A stretch of DNA of 45,142 nt from Coxiellaceae bacterium (GTDB lineage: Bacteria; Pseudomonadota; Gammaproteobacteria; Comchoanobacterales; Comchoanobacteraceae): assembly GCA_902603055.1 (NCBI GenBank), contig CACKTD010000008.1, positions 1 to 45,142 of the forward strand, in the 5' to 3' direction. The notes beneath the pieces are model-generated. The model was given only the letters and a program-made list of their open reading frames with translations. It was not told the origin of the DNA and did not search any database. Each line of letters starts with the position of its first letter. The stretch's first letter is position 1. A program made the position numbers and the translations under genes. Positions 22,548 to 30,593 of the stretch are shown here, one piece after another.

Positions 22548-24560
22548 ATGCCTACACATAAAGTAAAAAGAAAGATTAAATCATTTGCTTATTTTCAGCA
22601 TGTTGATATGATGGCGCTTTGTAACTATATCGTGCTCCTTGAAGCTCTTCTACTTGATCCAACCTTACTTGGTTTAGATATAATAGACCAATTAAGTACA
22701 GATCCTACATTAAGTTTATTCAAATCGATTGGAGAAAGATTTTATATTCAAAATCAACAGAACAAAAACTCTCCTTCAAGAAAAAATATAAAAGCACGAA
22801 ACATTTTAAATAATTCGATCAAAGATTTAGAACGACTACCCGATAATATAAAAAAGCTTTTTAAAGTTGCTGAAAAAAATAAGCAAAATATCGATGAAGA
22901 ACCAAAATTCAAGAGTAAAGTTGGCGCATTACTTTACATTGAACATGTAGTAGATGACAAAACATTGAAAGAGCGTTTAAACAAAATTATTTATAATTCA
23001 GGATCAGGTTTTTTTAATGAATCTGAAATTAAGGACACGCTAAGAAATGACATTGATAATAAATATAGTGCCTTGTTCGATGATAAAATATTCAACTCTC
23101 TTCTTAGGATTTTAAATTTAAATACTTCATCGAAAGCGCATAAAATGATTATCCCTATAAGTGCTGGATCTGAAATCAAAACAGACAAAATAAAATATGT
23201 TTTAGATACATTAAGATCTTTAGACAAATTTAAAGATAAAAAAATCCAATTTGAAGAAAAATGGGTTGTTATAGATAGCATTCATCAACACTCCTATAAT
23301 TTATTAAGGGAAATGGGAGTTAAAGAGTATTCAGGTGAAAGTTTCAATTCAGCGCAAAAAGCAACTGAAGAAGGTGCTCAATGGCTTAAGGAAAGTATTC
23401 AACACTTACGCCTACCCCCATATACACTAAAAAACCCCCCATATACACTAAAAAATCCCCCATATACACTAGAAAATAAAGAAGAATGGCCAGAGATTCT
23501 AGAAAATGAAAAAGAATGGCTAGAGATTCTAGAAAATGAAAAAGAATGGCTAAAGATTCTAGAAAATGATATGAAGAAACAACAAAATGAGAAGCAACCA
23601 GAGGATTCTAAGTCTAATCGTATAATCAGTAGATCTAATAACAATGATGAGCTTTACCCTGTTGTTGAGTTCCTTTATCTTGCTGGAATGCGTTTGCTTG
23701 TAGAAGAAATGACTTGGGATTCGGAAAAATTAAAGAACCCACTTAAAAACCCAACGAGATTTTTCTTGCCTGAACGTTATATTACAACTTATAACCAGAA
23801 AGATTTGTTAAAGGAGATTGACGATAAAATCAAATCTTTATACGAGGCGTTTGACAAGCCAGTGGGCACTGAAATTGAGGACACTGAAATTAATGCTTGG
23901 GATTACTTTCAAGCTCTAATAGATGCACTCAATGGGTCTCCACTAAAAATGGAAAGTTCGACAGATATTATTGCCACAATTGACCTATTTACACAAAGAA
24001 ACAAAAACATTTTGAAGCTATTTTTCAAAGATGTTCGCGTCAACATTATATTATATATGTCTACTAGACAAGAGTTTAAGGAAAACATATGTTCTATCAA
24101 AGACCTGGATGAATGTTATAAAAGGTACTTAAAACTTATCGAAACATCTAAACAATATCAGCTTTCAGCATGTATAACTACTCTTAGAGAGTGCGCTCGA
24201 GAAGAAGATATGGAAGATAATAAAGTCTTTCATTGTTATGCAGGCCCATCACCTGACTATCTATTAAATTTTACGAAAGTCATTTACGGTAAAGCTACAT
24301 CGATCCATATGTGTTTACCTGACAGTACCGATAAGCAAAGAAGAGATTCCTTAGGTGGAACAACAACAGAGGGCTCTGATCATTCTGATGGTAGTAGCAA
24401 TGATGAGCAAGTTAAGGATACTGCTCCTGATAGCCTTGACTCTACAGGAACAGAACATTGTATTTTATTCTTCTCAAGTCTGAAAATAAAAGGCTCTAAA
24501 AATGATGATAATGATGAAGAATTTATTCTTGAAGAAACACATGTTGTTACACCTAATTAA
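22548..24560 (+). CDS. Unknown 670-residue protein with internal tandem repeats
   Basis: Family not recognised. Soluble, charged and mostly helical, without signal peptide or membrane segments. In the middle lie two back-to-back repeat arrays: PPYTLKN three times (residues 290-310), then a 10-residue EWxEILENEK unit three times (313-342), which suggests a flexible or coiled linker. The C-terminal 70 residues are Ser/Asp/Glu-rich (DGSSNDEQVKDTAPD) and end in an acidic stretch DDNDEEFILEE, reminiscent of acidic C-terminal secretion signals in Dot/Icm effectors; this is speculative. The last 20 bases overlap the start of the histidine kinase, so the two proteins are likely made together. Confidence 0.75.
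   Translation: MPTHKVKRKIKSFAYFQHVDMMALCNYIVLLEALLLDPTLLGLDIIDQLSTDPTLSLFKSIGERFYIQNQQNKNSPSRKNIKARNILNNSIKDLERLPDNIKKLFKVAEKNKQNIDEEPKFKSKVGALLYIEHVVDDKTLKERLNKIIYNSGSGFFNESEIKDTLRNDIDNKYSALFDDKIFNSLLRILNLNTSSKAHKMIIPISAGSEIKTDKIKYVLDTLRSLDKFKDKKIQFEEKWVVIDSIHQHSYNLLREMGVKEYSGESFNSAQKATEEGAQWLKESIQHLRLPPYTLKNPPYTLKNPPYTLENKEEWPEILENEKEWLEILENEKEWLKILENDMKKQQNEKQPEDSKSNRIISRSNNNDELYPVVEFLYLAGMRLLVEEMTWDSEKLKNPLKNPTRFFLPERYITTYNQKDLLKEIDDKIKSLYEAFDKPVGTEIEDTEINAWDYFQALIDALNGSPLKMESSTDIIATIDLFTQRNKNILKLFFKDVRVNIILYMSTRQEFKENICSIKDLDECYKRYLKLIETSKQYQLSACITTLRECAREEDMEDNKVFHCYAGPSPDYLLNFTKVIYGKATSIHMCLPDSTDKQRRDSLGGTTTEGSDHSDGSSNDEQVKDTAPDSLDSTGTEHCILFFSSLKIKGSKNDDNDEEFILEETHVVTPN
23415..23477 (+). 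repeat. Three tandem 21-bp units (PPYTLKN)
   Basis: In-frame repeats differing by one or two bases, encoding Pro-Pro-Tyr-Thr-Leu-Lys/Glu-Asn. Near identity suggests recent slippage or expansion. Confidence 0.95.
23484..23573 (+). repeat. Three tandem 30-bp units (EWxEILENEK)
   Basis: In-frame repeats, each with a TCTAGA hexamer; they begin six bases after the 21-bp array and share its CTAGAAAAT end, so one array may have seeded the other. Confidence 0.95.
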
Positions 24561-26172
24561 AAAATTAAAGATATGGGGGGAATCCAAAGAGATTACAGCC
24601 CTGAAAGAAAAAATTCATCAACTTGAACATATCATTAATAGCATACCATGCAATTTATATTGGAAGTCTAAAGATGGCACTTATCTTGGTGTAAATCAAC
24701 ATCAATTAATGGATTTAGGCCTGACCCATACCCATCAAATAATTGGAAAAAAAATAGAAGAATTTAGTACTGAGAACCAACAAACTCTTGGTAAAATAAT
24801 TGATCACGACCATGGTGTAATTAACTATGGCCTAGATCGGGTGTTTGAGGAAAATTTAAAGGATTCAGGACCATACCGAAGCTACCTTTCCTACAAACGA
24901 CCACTTAGAAACAAAAACAATCATATAGTAGGCTTAATTGGTGTATCTATTGATATTACTAAACAAAAAGAAGTTGAAAAAAAACTTTCAATTGCAATTT
25001 CAAAAGCAAATACCGATAAAAAAGCAAAAGATTTATTTATAGCGAATTTAAGCCATGACATAAGAACGCCAATTACTGGAATGCTCGGACTTATAAATTC
25101 TCTTAAAGAAGAGATTTCTGAGAAAAAATCAAGCTCACAGTTTCAAAAAGTTGTAGAGTTAGAGAATGTACTATATCAGTTTTTGCACTATTTTAATGAT
25201 ATTTTATACTCCATTGAAGAACCCGATCAAGGCGATGTTCACAAACTAGAAAATGAGATTAATCTCAAAGATATATTTACAAGCACCATTACCCTATTCC
25301 AATCTGCAGCTGAAGCTAAAGATATTAAAATTAAATTATTTCTCTCTGAGGATTGTCCAGAATTTATCAAAGTTAATAAAATAAGTCTAAAAAGTGTATT
25401 GGCCAACATTATTGGTAATGCAATAAAATTTACAAAAAAAGGGCATGTAAAATTGAGTGTGGATTTTAATCGCACCCGGAGTGCACTTTATATATCCATT
25501 TCAGATACTGGTGTTGGTATTGAAAAACAAAACATTAAAAAAATATTTGATCGATTCACAAAATTAGAACAAAACTTTTCAAGTAAATTTGACAGCTCTG
25601 GATTAGGTCTGTTCATGGTTAAAAAACATATCAACGCATTGAATGGCAAACTGGATGTTGAAAGCCAAGTAGACGTTGGATCAAAATTCAAAATTGAAAT
25701 CCCCATATCGAAATATACCTTTAAAAAATATAATCCATCCAAAAAAATAGATACCAAGAACACTACTCTTCTTAAACCACTTTCAAAATCGATTTCAGCA
25801 TTGATAGTTGAAGATGTTAAGTTAGCGGGTATTGCTCTCCAACAAATGCTCATGAATTTCAACATCACTTCAGAGCTTGCAGAAGATGGTAAAAAGTGCA
25901 TTCAAAAAGTTAAAGAAACAACCTACCCTATTATTTTTCTAGATATCGGTTTACCAGATATTGATGGTATTGCATTAATTAAACGAATAAAAAATTTGAA
26001 GCGCGGCAAAAAATCAATCATTGTTTTTTTAAGTGGACATGTTACTTCACAGCTAGAAGAAAAATGCCTCAAACAAGGTGCTTTCGGAGTATTCGTGAAA
26101 CCTCTGATGCAAGATCAACTTATAACATTAATTAATGAATGTCGATCCCACCTAGAAGATGATCCTAATTAA
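24541..26172 (+). CDS. Hybrid sensor histidine kinase (PAS-HisKA-HATPase-REC), cytosolic
   Basis: 544 residues from the ATG at 24541, which overlaps the end of the preceding gene by 20 bases; an ATG at 24502 is possible but lies deeper in that gene. Domains in order: PAS-like sensor (residues about 20-145, IPCNLYWKSKDGTYLGVN), HisKA with phospho-acceptor His172 in NLSHDIRTPITG, HATPase with NIIGNAIKFT (N box), ISDTGVGIEKQ (G1) and SSGLGLFMVKKHI (G2), then a receiver domain with phospho-Asp468 in IIFLDIGLPDIDG and a Lys in FVKPL. No membrane helix, so the signal is cytoplasmic. No output regulator is next to it; partner unknown. Confidence 0.93.
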   Translation: MLLHLIKKLKIWGESKEITALKEKIHQLEHIINSIPCNLYWKSKDGTYLGVNQHQLMDLGLTHTHQIIGKKIEEFSTENQQTLGKIIDHDHGVINYGLDRVFEENLKDSGPYRSYLSYKRPLRNKNNHIVGLIGVSIDITKQKEVEKKLSIAISKANTDKKAKDLFIANLSHDIRTPITGMLGLINSLKEEISEKKSSSQFQKVVELENVLYQFLHYFNDILYSIEEPDQGDVHKLENEINLKDIFTSTITLFQSAAEAKDIKIKLFLSEDCPEFIKVNKISLKSVLANIIGNAIKFTKKGHVKLSVDFNRTRSALYISISDTGVGIEKQNIKKIFDRFTKLEQNFSSKFDSSGLGLFMVKKHINALNGKLDVESQVDVGSKFKIEIPISKYTFKKYNPSKKIDTKNTTLLKPLSKSISALIVEDVKLAGIALQQMLMNFNITSELAEDGKKCIQKVKETTYPIIFLDIGLPDIDGIALIKRIKNLKRGKKSIIVFLSGHVTSQLEEKCLKQGAFGVFVKPLMQDQLITLINECRSHLEDDPN

Positions 26173-26180
26173 TTAATATA

Positions 26181-26209
26181 TTGCATAATAATAATGCTAA
26201 TGATAAAAT
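26181..26209 (+). promoter_or_regulatory. Predicted promoter of the small membrane protein gene
   Basis: TTGCAT (26181-26186), 17-base spacer, TAAAAT (26204-26209), 19 bases before the ATG at 26229. Confidence 0.45.
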
Positions 26210-26228
26210 ATACATAAGAATTAATATT

Positions 26229-27029
26229 ATGAGTACAGACCTTTATTTACTAATCATTAATGGACTATTTACACTAACTGCATTACTTTGCTTTATTGCT
26301 GCAGTTGCGAATTTAGAAACCATAGTTGCAGCAACGTCCTTATTGGGTGCAGTTTCTGCACTGGGATTTTTAATGGTCCTCTTTGGATCAACTGAACGAG
26401 CAACAACTCCAATATTCAGTTATTTAATCGGCACTTCCAAAATTGATGCTTCCGAAGAAAAAAGAAAAATGTTATCTAGAATCATAACAGTATTATCTCT
26501 TATTATTATGATTGCACTCGCTATGGTCATATTCTTTAACCCTATTATATATCAGTTTATTTTTGTAACTAATTTAATTGCATTGGCTGGATTAATTGCC
26601 TTCTCAGCAATTATGTCACTAATTGGCCATAATGCATACGACTCAATTCGTTTTAAACCACAAACAGATGAGAGCGAAAATACGCCAAAGAATAACTATC
26701 GAAAAGCAAACACTTCTGAAATACTTATAATAATAGCCGCTATGACAGTTGTATCGCTATCATATTTTATTGCTCCATTTTGGGTAAGCCTCGCCGCAGC
26801 AATACTAGTCATCGATGCGGTTTTTAACTGGGGTTTTCAAGCTTATATTTACGCAACTAAATATAACCAAGATACAAATGCATCCATAGCTAATGAATAT
26901 GAGCCTTTAAATAGCACAGAATTCCCATCAACCAATGCCTCTTCAAATCAGGATCCTAGTTTGCAAGTTGAAGATCCTGATGTTGAATACGTGCAACCAA
27001 AAATCCCATCAAAAAATCAAAGTATTTGA
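26229..27029 (+). CDS. Membrane protein of unknown function
   Basis: 266 residues from the ATG at 26229 (MSTDLYLLIINGL); an upstream ATG at 26181 would add a hydrophilic Asn-rich stretch and lies in the likely promoter. About six hydrophobic segments: two in the first 60 residues, two between about 80 and 135, and two between about 170 and 215. A 50-residue Ser/Asn/Pro-rich tail without structure follows. No family recognised. Immediately upstream of the metal cluster, but separated by that cluster's promoter. Confidence 0.7.
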   Translation: MSTDLYLLIINGLFTLTALLCFIAAVANLETIVAATSLLGAVSALGFLMVLFGSTERATTPIFSYLIGTSKIDASEEKRKMLSRIITVLSLIIMIALAMVIFFNPIIYQFIFVTNLIALAGLIAFSAIMSLIGHNAYDSIRFKPQTDESENTPKNNYRKANTSEILIIIAAMTVVSLSYFIAPFWVSLAAAILVIDAVFNWGFQAYIYATKYNQDTNASIANEYEPLNSTEFPSTNASSNQDPSLQVEDPDVEYVQPKIPSKNQSI

Positions 27030-27063
27030 CAGCGCATTATAAATGATATAGTGTATCATTTAT
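27026..27063 (+). promoter_or_regulatory. MerC-gene promoter with Zur-like operator over -10 and start codon
   Basis: TTGACA (27026-27031), 15-base spacer, TATAGT (27047-27052). A perfect inverted repeat spans 27039-27063: arms ATAAATGATA and TATCATTTAT with TAGTG between. Its core ATGATA-TAGTG-TATCAT has the same 17-base geometry as the gammaproteobacterial Zur consensus ATGTTATANTATAACAT (13 of 16 defined positions agree by my count). It reaches the ATG at 27062, so a bound repressor would block the promoter and transcript start. Confidence 0.7.
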
Positions 27064-27457
27064 GTTATCAAATATAAGAACACCTATAATAAACAAAGAC
27101 ACCCTTGGAATATTTTGTTCACTACTGTGCTTAATTCATTGCATTGTTTTACCAGTTGCACTCAGTGCGTTGTCCATAAATTACCTTGAATCCGACTTTT
27201 TTCATGCACTAATTATCGTGCCAGCCTGTTATTTTGCATGGACAGGATTTCAAAAAGGTTATCTACAGCATGGCCGAAAATCAGTTGCTATCTGTGGGTT
27301 TATAGGCATTAGCTTGATGGTGGCAGGTATTTTAATTGATAATGAGTCACTTGAAAAGATACTAACGATATTCGGAGTTAGTATTGTAAGTCTTTCGCAC
27401 TTTATTAATCATAGATTAAACTGCTTTAAGGGTATATGTTGCAATAATGTCAAATAA
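27062..27457 (+). CDS. MerC-like small membrane protein
   Basis: 131 residues with four hydrophobic segments and the MerC signature near the N-terminus: GIFCSLLCLIHCIVLPVAL, with the paired Cys residues of MerC metal-uptake proteins (residues about 20-30). A second Cys group ends the protein (NCFKGICC). MerC proteins bring Hg(II) or other soft metals through the inner membrane; in Zur-linked settings zinc is plausible. The ATG is inside the operator and 9 bases after the -10 box, with no ribosome site and no alternative in-frame start, so this is a leaderless mRNA. Overlaps the regulator gene by 11 bases. Confidence 0.82.
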   Translation: MLSNIRTPIINKDTLGIFCSLLCLIHCIVLPVALSALSINYLESDFFHALIIVPACYFAWTGFQKGYLQHGRKSVAICGFIGISLMVAGILIDNESLEKILTIFGVSIVSLSHFINHRLNCFKGICCNNVK

Positions 27458-27899
27458 TATTGAACTCTTACAACAAGCTCATAGTACTTTTCAGGAAAAA
27501 AATATTGCTTTTACTAAAAAAAGAAAGAATATTTTATCGATTTTACTTGAGCAAAATACTCCGATATCTGCTTATGAAATTTCAAAAAAATATGAAGAGC
27601 TTCATGAAATAAAAATACCCCCGATGTCTATATATAGGATTTTAAAAGTATTTTGTGACTTAAATCTCATTCACCAGCTTCGTAGTATCAATAAGTTTAT
27701 GGCATGTCATCATATTGCATGTTGTAGTCAGCATGATGTCATGACATTGTTAATATGTATAAGTTGTGAAAAAGTTTTAGAAACCAAGGCCAAGCCCCTT
27801 TTATTAGAAGAATTAGGGAAAATGACGTTGGGTAACAACTGTCAATTAGTGACAAAACCCCTTGAATTACAAACCATTTGTAGGAAGTGCAATGTTTAA
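27447..27899 (+). CDS. zur: Fur-family metalloregulator, Zur-like
   Basis: 150 residues. Winged-helix DNA-binding half (FTKKRKNILSILLEQ, then PMSIYRILKVFCDLNLIHQL) and a dimerisation/metal half with two CxxC pairs, C104-x-x-C107 and C145-x-x-C148, the structural zinc site of Zur and Fur. MACHHIACCSQHD supplies further His/Cys ligands. It most resembles Zur because of length, the Cys-rich ligand set and the context (MerC-like transporter and Zur-type operator). It probably represses its own operon through the palindrome at 27039. It overlaps both neighbours (11 and 8 bases). Confidence 0.82.
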   Translation: MSNNIELLQQAHSTFQEKNIAFTKKRKNILSILLEQNTPISAYEISKKYEELHEIKIPPMSIYRILKVFCDLNLIHQLRSINKFMACHHIACCSQHDVMTLLICISCEKVLETKAKPLLLEELGKMTLGNNCQLVTKPLELQTICRKCNV

Positions 27900-29040
27900 C
27901 CAAATTATAAAACAAATTAAAGAATCAGAAGCTTATATTTTATTAGCTCTCTCGGTTGTTGTCAGTTTACCTATTATAGAAGCATTTTTATTTACACCCA
28001 TCGGTATCGCACTATTTAGTATGATCTCCGCATACTTGGGTTATAAGGTTTATCAAAATTTTGAAAGTGAACGTACCACTGCTCTTATGATTATTGCTTT
28101 AATATGTATGCCCTTAGTATTGTCTCAATTACCATTAATAAGCAGTATTACTTTTGCATATTTAACTAGTTTTATCTACGCAATTGGTTTAGCGTATATC
28201 ATTTTTAGAGATCCCGACAACAAACATATTTTTAAAATGCCGTCCCAAAATAGAATTATGGTCGTTATAGCTTGTTTATCTTGGTCATTTTCTTTTATGA
28301 GCTTTTTCTATCCATTTATTGATATGATGCTTCATGATGCAATGAGCATCATTGCAATCCAACAACTTTTTAATCTCCAGAATTGTAAAGATACATGTAG
28401 CAAATCAAATCATCAACTCATTGCAAGTATAGCGCCTTCTATTTTCATTTTGATTGCATTATCTATGGCTGTTACATTTAGCATTATGCAAGGCTCTATT
28501 ATATTTGGAATGATGGCTTTCACTGCCAATTTAATATGCTGTTGCCCTTGTATTTATGTGAGTATTCAAGGGGCTGCACAAAAACATTTCAAAGAAAAAG
28601 TTAAAAAACGGAACGCATTGTTAGATATTCCATCCTCGTTAATTTTTGATGATAAATTTCGTGCGGGTGAAATAAGTGTTCTCCAAAAAATCATTAAAGA
28701 AACAGCAAGCTCTAATCCAGAGGGATGCCGTCTTATAAACACAAAACCTTTTTTCTCTATAACTATACCAAACAATCAAGAAACGTTAGAAGGTATTCAG
28801 ATTGATGCGAATGAGTCATACAATTATTACTTGATATATAGTTTGATTTGCGTTGCTATTTATCTTTCCCTAATTATTTGTACTAATGTCATGTTATTTT
28901 ATGGGGTAGAATTTGCCTTAGAAATTGTCTGTCTGACTAGCTCATTTATCTGCTTAGCAGCAGCTATGTATTATAATAGTCCTGATGATGATGTATTAGC
29001 CCCCCATTGTAAAACCCAGCATTGTAAAGCCTGTAATTAG
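27892..29040 (+). CDS. CPC-motif membrane protein, P1B-ATPase-like but lacking the ATPase core
   Basis: 383 residues. Start at 27892: AGGA upstream and an 8-base ATGTTTAA overlap with the regulator's stop. About eight hydrophobic segments. In one, LICCCPCIYVSIQG, the triplet C218-P219-C220 matches the CPC metal motif of helix 6 in P1B-type ATPases; 33 residues later IFDDKF (251-256) occupies the place where pumps have FDKTGT. Only about 70 hydrophilic residues follow before two last helices, so the P and N domains of an active pump are absent. The C-terminus is HCKTQHCKACN, a likely metal ligand cluster. Resemblance to a reduced P-type ATPase is inference from motif order; it could be an unrelated metal permease. 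Confidence 0.6.
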   Translation: MFNQIIKQIKESEAYILLALSVVVSLPIIEAFLFTPIGIALFSMISAYLGYKVYQNFESERTTALMIIALICMPLVLSQLPLISSITFAYLTSFIYAIGLAYIIFRDPDNKHIFKMPSQNRIMVVIACLSWSFSFMSFFYPFIDMMLHDAMSIIAIQQLFNLQNCKDTCSKSNHQLIASIAPSIFILIALSMAVTFSIMQGSIIFGMMAFTANLICCCPCIYVSIQGAAQKHFKEKVKKRNALLDIPSSLIFDDKFRAGEISVLQKIIKETASSNPEGCRLINTKPFFSITIPNNQETLEGIQIDANESYNYYLIYSLICVAIYLSLIICTNVMLFYGVEFALEIVCLTSSFICLAAAMYYNSPDDDVLAPHCKTQHCKACN

Positions 29041-30216
29041 TTAGGGCATAAAGGGTTTGGGATTATGCCAATAACCACTGTGATATCCACCGCAATTTAA
29101 TGTTAATTGTCTATATTTACTAGATTTATTAATAGTTAACGAATTATCAAACAAACGAATTCTAGCATGTGTTGGGACGACTTTATCATTTTGAAGATCG
29201 AACTGTTTAATACTGCTACAATAATCTTTTTTCAAAAGATCAGAACATAATTTATCATTATCAAAATTCCAGAAAAGACCTAAGTAGAGATCCATTCCGT
29301 GAATGTTAAAATGATGGAGCACATCATTAAAACGACTAAACGTATTCCATAATTGTATATCAACCAATGGCATCAACTGATTCGCTGCAATTCTATTATT
29401 CGCTAAATCCGTACAAATCTTTGGAATAACTGCTCCACCAAGTGAAGGTCCAACAAAAGTCAGACGAGTAACACCTTCCAAATACGGATTTATTTCATCA
29501 CAACAATACGAAGAAAGTCTCGATAATGAATATGTATCATACCCGGGAGAAATAAATAGTATGTTTGCCTCATTATCTACTTCTGGGAAGTAGAAGGTTT
29601 TATCATTTGAAAAGTAGATATTAAATGATTCTTTAAAGTACCTCAAATCATTTAAAGATAATCCTCTGGGTGTGAAAACCACAATTAAATTTTTATTTCC
29701 TTTAATCATTTCAATTCTAGACTGTGTTTTTTCTAATTTTTCAAATAACAATGCAGTCAAGCCCCAAGGTATGGCTCTGATAGGAAATGTGAGCACATTA
29801 TAGGTATCACGCATTAAAGGTATGAAATTTAAATAAGAATGATCAAAAATAAAATCTAATATCATCGTACAAACTAATGTGGGTATACCGATAATAACAG
29901 CACATACTTGTAAAATTATAAATGGAGTCTGTGTTAGAAGAGTATACACATAGGAATCACGTATACAAAATCCCAGCACACTATTGATTACAGAGTCTAA
30001 AATCTCGTCATCACTCATGACACCACCAATGTGACTATTAATCATTTTTATTTTAACTTTAAATGAGCGTTTTTCATGAAAAAAATCAGCGCCAAATAAA
30101 GCTAATAGAATACGTGATTTGTCATAAATAAAATATGGAATAATTAATATTAAACTCAAAATCTCATTTATTATTATTTTTAAAATCCCCAATAAATTGT
30201 TTAAAATCAAGTACAT
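29041..30216 (-). CDS. Membrane-anchored alpha/beta hydrolase-like protein
   Basis: 391 residues. The first half has three hydrophobic stretches (residues about 1-28, about 95-125 and about 135-160), suggesting membrane attachment. The second half reads as an alpha/beta hydrolase: nucleophile elbow FVGPSLGGAV with Ser258 (GxSxG), then QNDKVVP with Asp344, and GGYHSGYW with His379, in the correct triad order. No closer family is recognised; it may be a lipase- or esterase-like accessory protein. It converges tail-to-tail on the CPC protein (stop codons adjacent) and is divergent from the DUF6868 gene. Confidence 0.65.
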   Translation of the reverse strand: MYLILNNLLGILKIIINEILSLILIIPYFIYDKSRILLALFGADFFHEKRSFKVKIKMINSHIGGVMSDDEILDSVINSVLGFCIRDSYVYTLLTQTPFIILQVCAVIIGIPTLVCTMILDFIFDHSYLNFIPLMRDTYNVLTFPIRAIPWGLTALLFEKLEKTQSRIEMIKGNKNLIVVFTPRGLSLNDLRYFKESFNIYFSNDKTFYFPEVDNEANILFISPGYDTYSLSRLSSYCCDEINPYLEGVTRLTFVGPSLGGAVIPKICTDLANNRIAANQLMPLVDIQLWNTFSRFNDVLHHFNIHGMDLYLGLFWNFDNDKLCSDLLKKDYCSSIKQFDLQNDKVVPTHARIRLFDNSLTINKSSKYRQLTLNCGGYHSGYWHNPKPFMP

Positions 30217-30253
30217 AGTGCGGCACCGAGGTGAATATTACTTAAAAATTAAG

Positions 30254-30259
30254 TATAAT
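30254..30259 (+). promoter_or_regulatory. -10 box of the DUF6868 gene
   Basis: TATAAT, 21 bases before the ATG at 30281, with a GGGGGTG ribosome site between. No good -35 is visible. The 64-base gap 30217-30280 must also hold the promoter of the divergent hydrolase gene. Confidence 0.5.
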
Positions 30260-30280
30260 AGACTTATGGGGGTGATTGCA

Positions 30281-30523
30281 ATGGATATTAGTTGGATGAT
30301 AACCTTTTTGGGCTATATGACCGGTATTAACTTCATTTTAATTGTTTTAATTTCGATTTTAGTACACTACGAGGTTGGCTTGTTAAAATTACACAAAAAG
30401 TCCTACGGTCTAAGCGACAAAGAGAATAAACACAGCCTATTTAAAGCAATAACGCACTATAAAATATTGTTTTTAGTATTTAATTTAGTGCCGTATATAA
30501 CATTGTTATTGATTGGCTCATAA
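30281..30523 (+). CDS. DUF6868 family small membrane protein
   Basis: 80 residues with two hydrophobic helices (TFLGYMTGINFILIVLISIL and ILFLVFNLVPYITLLLIG) joined by a basic loop (KLHKKSYGLSDKENKH), matching the two-helix DUF6868 layout. Start at 30281 from the strong GGGGGTG site; the longer frame from 30197 would start inside the divergent gene. Function of the family unknown. Followed at once by a strong terminator. Confidence 0.8.
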   Translation: MDISWMITFLGYMTGINFILIVLISILVHYEVGLLKLHKKSYGLSDKENKHSLFKAITHYKILFLVFNLVPYITLLLIGS

Positions 30524-30525
30524 TG

Positions 30526-30559
30526 AAAAAGATATCATCTTAAAATGATATCTTTTTTT
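30526..30559 (+). terminator. Rho-independent terminator after the DUF6868 gene
   Basis: Stem AAAAAGATATCAT / loop CTTAAA / ATGATATCTTTTT followed by further T residues; 13-bp perfect stem 3 bases after the stop codon. Confidence 0.85.
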
Positions 30560-30563
30560 ATTA

Positions 30564-30593
30564 GTGGCTTTAATCTCATATGATTAAAGCCAC
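30564..30593 (+). promoter_or_regulatory. Perfect 12-bp hairpin enclosing the DNA glycosylase start codon
   Basis: Arms GTGGCTTTAATC (30564-30575) and GATTAAAGCCAC (30582-30593), loop TCATAT. The ATG (30580-30582) begins in the loop and ends in the stem. No T-run follows, so it is not an obvious terminator. It may limit or time translation of the glycosylase, or be an operator at DNA level. Confidence 0.6.

Noticed and set aside
23415-23573. CRISPR-like repeat array
   Set aside because: The units are directly tandem without spacers, and in frame within a gene.
27892-29040. Active P-type ATPase
   Set aside because: The DKTGT phosphorylation motif and the nucleotide-binding domain are absent; only the CPC helix and membrane layout recall the family.
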